A stretch of DNA of 64,000 nucleotides, from positions 263,001 through 327,000 of the forward strand of contig JAKUDP010000025.1 in the NCBI GenBank assembly GCA_022570795.1. Reading direction: 5' to 3'. The notes below the pieces were generated by a model. That model ran no database searches and was not told the origin of the DNA. It saw only the letters and a program-made list of their open reading frames with translations. Both the position numbers and the translations under genes were made by a program. Shown here in pieces: positions 9,994-20,309 of this stretch (the first letter of the stretch is position 1; each line of letters opens with the position of its first letter). Origin of the DNA: Sphaerulina vaccinii (Eukaryota; Ascomycota; Dothideomycetes; Mycosphaerellales; Mycosphaerellaceae).

Positions 9994-11079
9994 TCACTTC
10001 TTTGCATCCCACTTGACAGACCTGAAGTCTACTCCGTCCCGAGCTTGTACCTCCTGCGCACTGCCACCCGGACGTCCTCGCTCATGGCCTGCCTGGGCTT
10101 GCTCACTCCTATCTTTTGGAGACACATGTTCACGCAGAGGGAATCTGCCTCCACGCCTGGCGCCTCTGTGCCACCTTTGACGCCTATGGGCAGAATACCC
10201 TGGTACCTCTGTCTGTCCAGCACGTCCACCTGGCGCAGGCTTCAACATGGGTACGATGGGCTGGCTCGGCTGGATATGCTTAAAGGCTCGAGGCTGGGCT
10301 TTAGGTCGGTGGTGTGCAGACCAGGGATTGGTCACCATAGCTGGACTGGGCTGCGATTGTTGCGACCAGGGATTCGTTACCATACTTGGGCTGTGCCCAT
10401 GTTGATGCTGTACTTGCTGAGCATGCAAAGGATGCGCTCGTGGTCCGCGCTGCAACTGGAAGTGATTGTTATGCTGGTCATGCTGAGGCAGTATGGCATG
10501 CAGCAACTGACGTGGGTCGGTAGTGTTCGCCCGCGAAACGTGACGCAAAGGCCCTTCTAAACGCAGCATCGCTGAGATATACAGCTGAAGGACCTTACCG
10601 AGCCTCAATGTCGTTCTCTGCGGGACCATGGACGTATCAACAAAGCGATAATCTCCGAAGACTTGTTGACTCCCGTGCAAGGACATGTGAGGCTCGTAAA
10701 CCATACGATCACCAAGCTGCGCAGCCCAGTAGCCAGGAGACGGGAAGTGAGAAGCAGGTATCAAGTGCTGCCTAGAAAGTTCGTCGACTGGGTCTGGCCA
10801 AAGTATGTTGCCGTACCGCCTCATGAAAGACACGATTGCGGGCTGTATGTGGGCTGGTAGAGCCTCGTACACAGCGCCAGTCGGTCGACTTACTTCTCCT
10901 CCACGACTGCGGACGTCTTGGAGGACGTGTTGCCACATTAGCTGCAGGAATTGTATCCAGCATGAGGGGTGCAGACACAATGCACTATGCATGTCACTGA
11001 TGATCTTGGAGGGGTCCGTGTAGGCGAGACACTCAAGCGAATACAGCACAGCTGCGTCGGTGACTTGAACCTTTTCCAT
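9994..11079 (-). CDS. Hypothetical protein with Gln/Pro-rich repeats; C-terminal frame uncertain
   Basis: An ATG-started frame of 361 residues begins MEKVQVTDAAVLYSLECLAY. The first 170 or so residues look globular (SCWIQFLQLMWQHVLQDV, PAIVSFMRRYGNILWPDP). The middle is rich in Gln, His and Pro and holds an imperfect repeat, MVTNPWSQQSQ and MVTNPWSAHHR. The last 75 residues are an Arg/Gly/His-rich run typical of out-of-frame translation. A neighbouring frame over about 10029-10235 reads as ordinary protein (QGILPIGVKGGTEAP, SLCVNMCLQKIGVSKPRQ). The final residues GVDFRSVKWDAKK again look natural in the first frame. I do not recognise the family; it is probably intracellular. Confidence 0.55.
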   Translation of the reverse strand: MEKVQVTDAAVLYSLECLAYTDPSKIISDMHSALCLHPSCWIQFLQLMWQHVLQDVRSRGGEVSRPTGAVYEALPAHIQPAIVSFMRRYGNILWPDPVDELSRQHLIPASHFPSPGYWAAQLGDRMVYEPHMSLHGSQQVFGDYRFVDTSMVPQRTTLRLGKVLQLYISAMLRLEGPLRHVSRANTTDPRQLLHAILPQHDQHNNHFQLQRGPRAHPLHAQQVQHQHGHSPSMVTNPWSQQSQPSPAMVTNPWSAHHRPKAQPRAFKHIQPSQPIVPMLKPAPGGRAGQTEVPGYSAHRRQRWHRGARRGGRFPLREHVSPKDRSEQAQAGHERGRPGGSAQEVQARDGVDFRSVKWDAKK

Positions 11080-11347
11080 GATCTTTCGGGTGTGAGTGCA
11101 ATGCTAACTTCAGCGAAGCACGACTTATGAATGGTTACCTCCTATGGAAAGGAACTTGCAGCAAACGTCTCATCTTACAACCACAAACTCCGTCAACGTT
11201 TTCAATCACAAAGAAGCACTCTGGCATGTTTCTACTCAGCTTGAAGAACCGTCTACTCGCATCTCTGAGGACAGTCAGAGTGACGTTGTTTGTCAGCATA
11301 TTAATCCATTGAGCGTGGGACTATAGCCGCCTTCGTGAACGACACGA

Positions 11348-11947
11348 CTACTGCACAGCCTTCGAGACCATATCCCCTTCTGTCATCAACTTCTTCTCTG
11401 GGCCAGCCCACTTGATCTCATAAGTCTCGACTCCATCATGACCACCCTGCCAATCATGCTTGTGTAGACCAAACCCTTCCGCCTCGGGCTGTGGGATTCT
11501 TGGATAGATGCCCATCTTGAGAACAACTTTGCCTGGATATAAAGCTGTTTCGGACTTGATTGGACTGTAGTAGAAGAAATATCAGTATAAGCCAGCCTTG
11601 ATCGACCAAGAATTGTCAATGTTGTTGACACACTTTCCATCTTTACCGCAGAACGTTCTGTATACAGCATTGCCACTCAACGTTGCGTAATCCTCGTATG
11701 TCTTTAATGTCCCATCTTTATCTTCGATCGATACCTTCTCTGCCTCTATAAGTAGGTTGCTGGCAACATATGACCCAGCGACTTTTCGGCAGTTGGCGCA
11801 GTGGCAGAGATGTCCTCGTCGCTTGGTGAAGAGCTCGCTATCGTTGATCGTGACTGTTACGCTACCGCAGAGGCAAGTTCCGACCAGCTTGTCTGCGAAC
11901 TTGGAAACATCGTGCTGCTTTGGGTCTCCGGTTGGTGCGTTCGGCAT
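11348..11947 (-). CDS. GFA/CENP-V domain protein (glutathione-dependent formaldehyde-activating enzyme-like)
   Basis: Two exons, 11947-11634 and 11564-11348, surround a 69-base intron (GTGTGT to CTACAG) and encode 176 residues. The N-terminal half has LVGTCLCGSVTVTI followed by GHLCHCANCRKVAGS, the CxCG...CxCxxC zinc-binding pattern of GFA-fold proteins. The join rebuilds FCGKDGNPIKSETALYPGKV, matching the usual FCGxCGSPI/L element. The second cysteine of that FCGxCG motif is Asp here, so one zinc ligand is altered, which is common in fungal paralogs. Family members bind zinc and in a few cases interact with glutathione adducts. Most fungal copies have no known substrate. No targeting signal is seen, and it is divergent from MPH1. 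Confidence 0.88.
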
Positions 11948-12422
11948 CTTGAGGTTGGTGGGCGGTGCGGATAGGTTCTCTGATTGTCTCGTTCAGCAGG
12001 CAGATAGGCTAGATATGAGCAATGTGAGAGTGATGAGAAGCAAATAAATGGTCATTACTCGCTGGCTGATAGCTTTGACGTAGGCTCGGTTCTAGATCAG
12101 CAACTCCGCACGCATGAGAGCCATTCCTCTCGTCCATACCGTGGACCGCTGGAAGTGGCTGTTGTCCAGATGAAGAAGAGGCATGGTGTTGGAAGCTAGA
12201 TCGGGGAATAGTGAGAATGTGGTTTTCATTCCCGTAGCAGTCTCTTATACATGCCCTGGGCAATAGTAGAGACCGTGATGGATGAAGTCGTGTCGCTTTC
12301 GTGCAAAGTGGGGCGCTTTTGTCGGACCGACTTCGGCTTCTTGACGCGTCGCGTAGAAGGCGAAACCATCAACCACTTTCTATCTATGTACCATCGAAAT
12401 ATTCGTCACGACGAGATGAGAC
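11948..12422. promoter_or_regulatory. Divergent promoter region between the GFA protein and MPH1
   Basis: A stretch of 475 bases separates the two start codons, so both promoters must lie here. I see no clear TATA box, repeat or defined operator. Confidence 0.4.
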
Positions 12423-15400
12423 ATGCCGCACAGTGACGACTTCGGGCTCGAGGACGATGATTCAGCATTTCTTACAGCCGCCACTCAGGCTGAAGCCACT
12501 CAGCATGGAGGCTTCGAGCCATCTCCCAGACCTACGAAGAGAAGACGGATAGTGCGGCGTAGAGGACCTCCAAATCTCGACGGAGCCAGCGATGAGGAAC
12601 TGCAGTGGTCTGAAACGGATGATGAAGCTCATAGCCCACCAAAGACTTCCACGCACTTCCAGAGTACAGCCAATGGACCGACTCAAGCGGCAGGCAGTGA
12701 CGAGATAGAGGAGGAAGAGGAGTTTTACTACCATCCCCGGGAACTGCCTGGAGAGTTGCAAGAAGTGGCCAAAACATCTCGCTTCAAGATCCACGTCCCT
12801 GACCAAGGTGGGAGATTCCCAGATTTTATTGTCAGCCAGACTCAACATGACCTGGACGCACGACCTGAGGCGTTCAGAGGTGCAGTCTGGAAGAAGCCAA
12901 AGTCTCCAGTGCCCCTCAAGTTCCCAGCAAAGCGAAGTGACATGCCAAATGGACTTGCAGTAGCCACGAAAAGACTGGCGCGGAATGGCATCAGCGACTA
13001 CTTCCGACCAGCAGCTGGCGATGCGCCAATACTCATCGAGGAAGATGACGATGCCGCGTTCGCTGCTCGCCTGCAAGCAGAAGAAGATGAACTAGCTCGC
13101 CGACGATACGCAAAAGAGCATGTGGGTACTGGCACGCAAGCCATCTTTGATCCTACTCAGGAGCTTGCAGATCTACCTGAAGACGCATTTTCTTCTTCTT
13201 CGCCAGAGAAGTCTCCTAACAGACACGGTGCGATCGAGATATCGTCACAGCCAACACAGGGTCAAACGTCTCGTCCTGCTGCACTCCGTGGACCACAAAC
13301 TGGACTGAAGCAATTGACGATCTTCGGTCAACCTGCAACGCAAGACCTTAGTGCTTCTCAGGCTGCTCAGAAGAGACATGCTTGGCCTCTGGCTGGTCGC
13401 GAGGAGAAGCCAACGCACCACAAACTTGACGAAAAAGCCATGACGACCTGGGTGTACCCGACCAATCTTGGTAGTATACGCGACTACCAGTTCAACATTG
13501 TATCTCGCAGCTTGTTCCACAACACTTTGGTAGCTCTACCCACTGGTCTTGGAAAGACCTTTATTGCTGCCACGGTCATGCTCAACTACTATCGTTGGAC
13601 TACAGACGCGCAGATTGTGTTCATGGCACCAACCAAACCACTCATCGCACAGCAGCTGGAGGCTTGTTATGGCATTGTGGGAATCCCGAAGAAGGACACT
13701 GTGCTTATGACGGGAGAGACCACGCCAGCCGCCCGTGCAGATCAGTGGCTCGAGAAACGCGTGTTCTTCATGACTCCACAGACAGTCATCAATGACCTGA
13801 AGACTGGCATTTGCGACCCGAAGAAGTTCGTGCTGCTCGTGGTCGATGAAGCGCATAAGGCGACGGGTGGCTATGCTTACACAGAGGTTGTGCAATTCCT
13901 ACGTCGCTTCAATAACAGCTTCAGAGTGTTAGCTTTAACTGCTACTCCGGGCTCTACGACTGAGGCTGTACAGGCTGTTATTGACAACCTTGGCATCGCT
14001 CGTGTGGAGTTGCGCACTGAGAGCTCGCTCGACATTAGGCAATACACGCACGAAAAGCACACAGACACGCAAGTGTTCGACTTTAGCCCTGAGCAGGAGC
14101 TGGTTATGGGTCTTTTTTCGAAGGTGCTAAGGCCGCTGCTCGACAAGATACGAGGACAGAACGGATACTGGTCGAATGATCCCCTGGCACTTTCTGCATA
14201 CGGCCTCACTCAAGCTCGTGCGAAGTGGTCGCAGTCCGATGCAGGTCGTAAGGCACCAATGCCGATCAAAGGCATGATGAACGCCGCATTCAATGTGCTA
14301 TCCAGTCTAGCGCATAGTATTGGGCTACTCAAGCATCATGGCATCGGTCCCTTCTATGCTTGTGTACTCAACTTTCAACGAGAGGTGGAGAGTGGTCAGC
14401 AAAAGGGCAAGACAGCGGCCAACATTGTACAAGACCCGAACTGGGTGAAGATGATGGGTACCATTCGAACCTGGACTAATAACCCAGACTTTATTGGCCA
14501 CCCGAAGCTGGAGTATCTCAGAGAAATCGTCCTCAACCATTTCCTCGATGCTGGCGAAGGAAGACAAGGCAGTGATGTGCCACCCAGCGCAACGCGTATT
14601 ATGGTCTTCGCCAGTTATCGAGACAGCACGGAAGACATCTGTCGGGTCTTGAAGCGTAACGAGCCCATGATCCGGCCTCATGTTTTCGTAGGTCAGGCCG
14701 CATCCAAGGGCCAAGAAGGAATGAATCAGAAGGCGCAGAACCAGATCATCCAAGACTTCAAAGCTGGCAAGTACAACACTCTCATCGCCACTTCAATTGG
14801 TGAAGAAGGGCTTGATATCGGCACTGTAGACTTGATCATCTGCTACGACGCTTCCTCGTCGCCCATCCGCATGTTGCAGAGAATCGGTCGTACAGGCAGG
14901 AAACGCACTGGCAAGGTCGAACTTCTGTTGACGAAAGGAAAAGAGGAAAAGGACTACGAGAAAGCCCAGGACAACTACGCTTACATCCAGAAGACAATCG
15001 CCGATGCATCTAAGTATGCGTACCGAGACGATCAGAGTCCCAGAATCCTGCCGAAAGAGTTCAAGCCAGTGGCTGACAAAAGACCTGTCGAAATTCCTGT
15101 CGAGAACAGTCAGCCTGTCGACCTCAATGAGAAGCAGCGCAGAGGCAAGGGCAAGGTGAAGCGACCTCCAAAGAAGTTTCACATGCCAGATAATGTTCGC
15201 ACCGGGTTTGTCAAGGCTTCGAGACTGGGCTCCGATAGTGACGCTGGCCAGAGCGATGAAGAGCTTGCAGTGTCCAAGAAAAAGAAGACACCTTCAGCAA
15301 AGAAGAAAGAGGGACCGGCTGTGTTCCGCAAGGTGTCCATACCCGTCATGCCAGAGGTGGAGCCAGAAGTGGCGTCCTTGCCAAATTTTGAGGACGTCCT

Positions 15401-16433
15401 TCTGACCCACGAGCAGCAACAAGAGCTTGAGGAGAAGTACGCACGCACCGCTGATCCCGAGGGCGATGGCTTAGTGCGCGCTCCTGATATTGAGCGTTAC
15501 CCTGCGAAGCTGCGAAACCTTGGTCCTACGAAGTATGTCAAGCATGGTCGCGCTGCTCTTCTGATCGAGAAAACAATGAAGGCTGTCCATGAGACAGACA
15601 CAGCCAAGTGCCATCATCTGGACGACATTCTACATTTGAGCGATTTGGAAGATGCTGGTTCAGCTTCTTATAGGCTTGTAGATCCTCAGGAGGAACAACC
15701 AGTCACGCGAAAGCCTTCACCACTACAAGCCACCGCAGCTGCCTCCCTTCCCAAGACTCACACCAATCCTAAGAAGATCTCAGGACCTAAGCCAGTGCAG
15801 ACTGGATCCGACAGCGAGACAGAAGGAAGATCGAGAGCAGCGCCTGTCAAGAAGCCAAGGGCCAAGGTGCGACGGATCAAGGTTGGCGGTATGGCAGCGC
15901 CGATCGATGTCCACTCCAATGCTGAGGCCGAGTTACCTCAACCAGCACGTCTTCCAGCTGCAAAGCCACGAGGACGGCCCAAGAAGAAGCAACGCGGACC
16001 ATCGTACGGCGATGCAGCGGCAGAAGGTGTATCGTCCAGTCCAATGGCCACTCCTGCCGACATGCGTCTAGGCACACAAGTCCAATTGGGCGAAGATCTT
16101 GGCTCCCGCGACACAAGTGGTGAGGACGAAGAGCAGGAAGAGCCCGATAGTGAAGACCAGGCGTTCTTAGCGAGAAGTGACTCCATCGACATGCAGAGCT
16201 CGTCTCAGCCTATCACACCAGCAGCACAGCCGCAGCGTGGTAGGCTGAAGAAGAAGGCCAAGACGAAGATCAGCCAATTGAGTGATGTTGAGGAGATCGT
16301 AGAAAGCGAAAGCGAAGTGGAACTTGCACTTGAGGATCTTGATGACGAGGCAGATGTGATGGACGTCGATGCTGACCCTGTCGCGAGAGGTCGAAAGAGG
16401 CGAGTCGTTGCTGAGAGTGATGATGATGATTGA
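12423..16433 (+). CDS. mph1: ATP-dependent DNA helicase Mph1 (FANCM family)
   Basis: A single-exon frame encodes 1336 residues. Superfamily 2 helicase motifs are plain: Walker A LVALPTGLGKTFIAATV near residue 370, DEAH box LLVVDEAHKATGGYAY near 475, motif III LALTATPGSTTEAV, and motif VI MLQRIGRTGRKRTGKVELL near 820. KYNTLIATSIGEEGLDIGTV precedes motif VI. The combination DEAHKATGGYAY with GEEGLDIG is specific for Mph1/FANCM/Hef. The enzyme remodels branched DNA and dissociates D-loops during replication-fork repair in the nucleus. The flanks are long, acidic and basic low-complexity tails, ending in a basic cluster and DDDD. The N-terminus reads PTKRRRIVRRRG, a probable nuclear signal. Length is in the upper range for fungal Mph1. 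No frame damage is seen. Confidence 0.97.
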   Translation: MPHSDDFGLEDDDSAFLTAATQAEATQHGGFEPSPRPTKRRRIVRRRGPPNLDGASDEELQWSETDDEAHSPPKTSTHFQSTANGPTQAAGSDEIEEEEEFYYHPRELPGELQEVAKTSRFKIHVPDQGGRFPDFIVSQTQHDLDARPEAFRGAVWKKPKSPVPLKFPAKRSDMPNGLAVATKRLARNGISDYFRPAAGDAPILIEEDDDAAFAARLQAEEDELARRRYAKEHVGTGTQAIFDPTQELADLPEDAFSSSSPEKSPNRHGAIEISSQPTQGQTSRPAALRGPQTGLKQLTIFGQPATQDLSASQAAQKRHAWPLAGREEKPTHHKLDEKAMTTWVYPTNLGSIRDYQFNIVSRSLFHNTLVALPTGLGKTFIAATVMLNYYRWTTDAQIVFMAPTKPLIAQQLEACYGIVGIPKKDTVLMTGETTPAARADQWLEKRVFFMTPQTVINDLKTGICDPKKFVLLVVDEAHKATGGYAYTEVVQFLRRFNNSFRVLALTATPGSTTEAVQAVIDNLGIARVELRTESSLDIRQYTHEKHTDTQVFDFSPEQELVMGLFSKVLRPLLDKIRGQNGYWSNDPLALSAYGLTQARAKWSQSDAGRKAPMPIKGMMNAAFNVLSSLAHSIGLLKHHGIGPFYACVLNFQREVESGQQKGKTAANIVQDPNWVKMMGTIRTWTNNPDFIGHPKLEYLREIVLNHFLDAGEGRQGSDVPPSATRIMVFASYRDSTEDICRVLKRNEPMIRPHVFVGQAASKGQEGMNQKAQNQIIQDFKAGKYNTLIATSIGEEGLDIGTVDLIICYDASSSPIRMLQRIGRTGRKRTGKVELLLTKGKEEKDYEKAQDNYAYIQKTIADASKYAYRDDQSPRILPKEFKPVADKRPVEIPVENSQPVDLNEKQRRGKGKVKRPPKKFHMPDNVRTGFVKASRLGSDSDAGQSDEELAVSKKKKTPSAKKKEGPAVFRKVSIPVMPEVEPEVASLPNFEDVLLTHEQQQELEEKYARTADPEGDGLVRAPDIERYPAKLRNLGPTKYVKHGRAALLIEKTMKAVHETDTAKCHHLDDILHLSDLEDAGSASYRLVDPQEEQPVTRKPSPLQATAAASLPKTHTNPKKISGPKPVQTGSDSETEGRSRAAPVKKPRAKVRRIKVGGMAAPIDVHSNAEAELPQPARLPAAKPRGRPKKKQRGPSYGDAAAEGVSSSPMATPADMRLGTQVQLGEDLGSRDTSGEDEEQEEPDSEDQAFLARSDSIDMQSSSQPITPAAQPQRGRLKKKAKTKISQLSDVEEIVESESEVELALEDLDDEADVMDVDADPVARGRKRRVVAESDDDD

Positions 16434-16615
16434 ATAATGCTTGATACGACCTCACTAAGCTGATATGTCAGTCACTTTGTTGTACAGCGACATACCTAGC
16501 TAGGTCACCGATGTTGCTTTGCGAATGTCGTAGCTTGGTATGTTCTATATTACAAGAATAGATGCTGACGCACAAATTGTGCCAAAGAATATTACAATGC
16601 CTACACCATAGAAGC

Positions 16616-18507
16616 CTATTCAACATACCGTCGCTGCCTCTTCGCCTTCTTGCTTCCACGCCACCTTACAGATGTATCCGCACGATAGAACCCTTGGGGC
16701 GTGCTCCCCTGCTGCTGCATTCCTGATGTCAACGCAGTAATCGAAGGAAGACATTCCGTGCCTGGAGCCACAGGCCGTTCATAGCGAGCTGGATAAACCC
16801 ATTGATCTGAAGAAGTAACACTTCCGTCGTTGTAATTGCATATCAAGAACGTGGTGCGTGAGGTACAGAGAAGCGAGCCAGGAATGCAAGGGAGATATTG
16901 TGCGTTGATGTCTCCGCTGGCGAAAGATAAGGCGGGAGTTGTGTTTGCTGTGGCTGTCGATGAGCTTGACGTCAGCGTGGTTGAAGTTACTGGTTGCGTA
17001 GTGAAACTCGAGACGGAGGTACTCGACGTATGTCTGGAGGTCGATAAAGATGTAGATGATGTCGGAGATCGAGTTGTAGTCCCTGTGAGAAGGGTGCTCG
17101 CCGTAGATGTCTCTTGTGGGGAACTCGTGGTCTGAGTGCTTCGCGTTGTTGTCCTTGTCGAAATTGTGCCTGACGAAGAAGCATTTGGCATAGAAGTCGT
17201 GATCGAGCAGCTTCGCGTCGTTATTGGCGCGCTCCGTGTTGTGGAAGAGCTTGAAGAGACTGTGGCTGTTGCCAAAGAGCTTGGCGATGTCATGGGCCTA
17301 GTGGTCGTCCTTGTGGAAAGCGTGCTTGCTGAAGATGTTGCTGATCTGGAGCTCGTGGTCTGAGTGCTCCGTGTCGTGGCAGAGCTGGAAGAGGTCACTG
17401 CAGAACTTGATGAGGAAATATTGCTTGTTGTCCTCGTCGAGAGCGTGCTTCCTGAAGAAGTCCCTGGCATGGATGTTGTAGTTGAAGTGCTTCGCGTTGT
17501 GGAAGAGATGCCGATCATCGCAGAGCTTGATGATGACAGTGGACTGGTCAATCCACGAGTCGAGGTTGTGCTAGCTATGCTAGACGTGAACGCGCTGCTT
17601 GTGGACATCGTTGTCATCGTCGAAGGAGAGGTCGATGCTCCTGAAGATATCAAGCTCGTCGAACCTGTCGTCATCATCGTGCTTGTAACAGTCGAGCTGG
17701 ACACAGGAGGCGAGAGAACGCTGTCTCCCAGATCGCGATAAGTGCTCCCAAATGGTATCGGGTCATTGCAGATACCCAGAGTGCTGGGCGAAGAAGCATT
17801 GAGCCCACCTCCATATTGAACATCGGGACCGGGTTCTGGATAGACAGGATCGACGCCAGGCAGAGTGACGCAAGCATTGACATTGGCAATGTTGGCCTTC
17901 CACATAAAGGGCAAGTCCACAAAACGAGACTGTCGGCGAGTCTTCGAGCGACGATTGCTTGGAGCAGCTATTGTGACTTGGGCGCAGTTCATATAGAACT
18001 CGCGGTTGCCGTCGTGGTTCTGCCAGGACCAGGAAAGCAGAGCATTACCAACAGGTGCGTATGATGGTACGACGAAGTCGTAGTTGGACTGCAAGGGACA
18101 ACCTCCGATGATGCTCTTGATGACTCGAAATGTAGCTCCGTTGTCATAGCTGAGAGAGATCTGGCACGAACCGCCATTCTGCTCAGGTCAGCATGTTGTC
18201 AAACTGACGATCAGTGCAAACTCACATGCTTTGCTGATCCTGCCAAAGAGATCTTATAAGTGCCTCCTGGGGAGTACGTAGCAACCGTAGTCCAAGGCCG
18301 TATATTCTGATATCCCTTGCACGGAAAGTCAGATCCATCATTCGCCAGCGGAGAAGTATTGCTATAGTCGATGTTCGTCCAATTGTTTCTCGGGTCGAAT
18401 TTTGACTTCAAAGCATATGGCCACTGCAGCTCCATGTGTGCCGAAACCGTTGTTGTGAGGATGATCCATATTAGGTTGAGGATGTGTAGGTTCGTCGGGA
18501 GAGGCAT
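16616..18507 (-). CDS. AA11 lytic polysaccharide monooxygenase with Ser/Thr linker and X278-like C-terminal module
   Basis: Two exons, 18507-18226 and 18178-16616, flank a 47-base intron (GTGAGT to GCAG) and give 614 residues. A signal peptide of about 23 residues ends exactly before HMELQWPYALKSKF. The mature protein therefore starts with the copper-binding His1. The second brace histidine is in AGSAKHNGGSCQISLS and the axial tyrosine in GNREFYMNCAQVTI, both as in AA11 enzymes, which oxidise chitin. PLANDGSDFPCKGYQ is another AA11 hallmark. A Ser/Thr-rich linker of about 250 residues follows. A Cys-containing module then begins CIPGSLLCTSRTTFLIC and ends APGTECLPS, similar to the X278 module seen on other AA11 proteins. 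It is secreted. The tail is basic, and no GPI signal is seen. Confidence 0.92.
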
Positions 18508-19415
18508 GTCGATGATCGTAGGATTTGGAACATGCCGATGGAGGGTTCTTGTTGCTCACATATAAATCTGGTCAGCCATTCTGCTTGATTGTGGCGAGTC
18601 TGTTTCCTCAGTAGTGCTAAGGGCGTGAGTGGCAGGAGTACAGGTTATGGTTGGAGACACTTTCGTAGTGCCATGTGGCTGTCGGCGTGGCAGCCATCAA
18701 CAAGAGCCGCACTATAGCCATTGTTGGCCAGGCTACTGTAGACATTTTCTGTTGTTATGGTACCGAAACGTCCTTCTGACGGCCTAACGTTGCGAAGGTA
18801 TAGGCCATGAATATGCTGTGAGTACATCAGTTTCCATGCCCTGCAACCCTCCTCTTCGCGGTATAACAATCCATCTCCTCTCAGTCACCATACCATGCAC
18901 GTTGCAGCATTACTGACGAGTTTGATAGAGTAGGCATGATTCTTGAGCAAGACCAGACGTTAGTTCTTGGCAACGTTCGACCACTGTTCACCTGCTACCG
19001 ATGCCCAGCATCTTTTCAGCCCATGGCCAACGGGCAGCTTCCTACACAAGCTTCTTCTGTTCCCAGCTTATGTTTTCGATGTTGTTGACAGTCATCATGA
19101 GCCTCCAGCCAGGCATGCTCAAACGCAACGTCATTCTTGATTCTTGCAGCCATCAGATCTAGAAGCGCAGAGCTGACATTCATCAGCACCTATTCCCGCG
19201 GTGCCACTGAATCTGGTGCGCTAGAGTCTCTGCGTATCAGGAATAGCCGGTAGTGATATTGGTGGTTCGAAGTCGAAGTTGAAGTCGAAGTGAGACCTTC
19301 AGTCTGCGCAGCTTAGTAAGCATTTGGAGGCCTGTTATACAAAGTGATGTCCAATCTCTCCTGGAGGAGTGGCCGCGCAGTCCAATCCTAAGGCAACGTC
19401 GTCTTACGGCCGTCT
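18508..19415. other. Intergenic, no gene seen
   Basis: About 0.9 kb upstream of the LPMO gene and downstream of the DUF1445 gene. The short open frames have no protein-like features I can support. Confidence 0.5.
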
Positions 19416-20309
19416 CTACTTGTGCAGTACATCTTCCTCTTTCACATCGAGAATCACCATATATCCAGGCGCGTGCCCCATCGTCACACCCGGGATCTTC
19501 GCTCTCATGACAGCTTCTTGTGGTGTGACACCACATCCCCAGAAAACGGGAACAAAGCCATCCTCCTTCTCTTCTTCCGTTGCTCTCTCGACTCTGTTCC
19601 CGTCTGCTGTCACAGGCGCATCTCCCCAATCCACGGCATTCAGGTCCTTGATACCGATCCTCTCAGCGCCATCCCAGCCCCAAGCAACAGGTTCTCCATG
19701 AGTTGCCACATATGGTTGTGTGATGTCTCGGACTTGCTCGACTTCACTAGATCGATACAGTCTCATAGAGACCACATATGTCGACTTCTGGAAGACCCCG
19801 GCAGGGCATAATGGGATGTTACTTCGATACATGGCCACGTTCTTAGAGTGTGTTACGTGTGGTGGCGTGAGTTCTGCTTTGGTAAGAGCAGTTTCGAAAG
19901 AATACGAGCAGCCGATCAGAAACGCTACATGGTCGTTTGTCCATTGTGCTTCAATGTTCGTGACAGCTTGCTCGCAAAGTTCTCCGTCAACATAGATGTT
20001 GAATCTGGCGGTATCGTGACGGATGTCGATGCTCTTCGCGATCTTCTCGTTCGATACACCTGGTATGTGGGAGGTGAAGTTCTTGTAGTCGCCCGGACTT
20101 GCTGACTTTGCCAGTAGTGGACATGGCACAGGATTTCTTGCGCATAAGATCTCGAAGTCCTGAGCGTACTTGGATGGTAATACTATCAGATTTGCTTGGA
20201 GATAGCCGGGTGCTACACCACATGTGGGGACATTGAGTTCGTTTGTTCGTGACTGCAGACGTGCTTCCAAGCCTGTTGCTGGCAGGTCCACCGTGCGTGC
20301 TGGAGCCAT
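19416..20309 (-). CDS. DUF1445 / D-glutamate cyclase-like protein
   Basis: An intronless gene encodes 297 residues from the ATG at 20309. GVAPGYLQANLIVLPSKYAQ near the start, DHVAFLIGCSYSFETAL in the middle, and FWGCGVTPQEAVM with the terminal MGHAPGYMVILDV are the conserved blocks of the DUF1445 family. The family was first called putative hydro-lyase. The related domain in mammalian DGLUCY converts D-glutamate to 5-oxo-D-proline. The GCSYSFE segment is near the presumed active site. Length fits a stand-alone family member. No signal peptide is seen, so it is cytosolic or mitochondrial. The activity in this organism is inference. A 5-oxoprolinase-like gene lies 20 kb away. Confidence 0.88.
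   Translation of the reverse strand: MAPARTVDLPATGLEARLQSRTNELNVPTCGVAPGYLQANLIVLPSKYAQDFEILCARNPVPCPLLAKSASPGDYKNFTSHIPGVSNEKIAKSIDIRHDTARFNIYVDGELCEQAVTNIEAQWTNDHVAFLIGCSYSFETALTKAELTPPHVTHSKNVAMYRSNIPLCPAGVFQKSTYVVSMRLYRSSEVEQVRDITQPYVATHGEPVAWGWDGAERIGIKDLNAVDWGDAPVTADGNRVERATEEEKEDGFVPVFWGCGVTPQEAVMRAKIPGVTMGHAPGYMVILDVKEEDVLHK

Noticed and set aside
16836..17741. Three consecutive plus-strand Val/Glu/Leu-rich frames
   Set aside because: They are the mirror of the Ser/Thr-rich linker of the AA11 gene; repeated codons keep the antisense free of stops.
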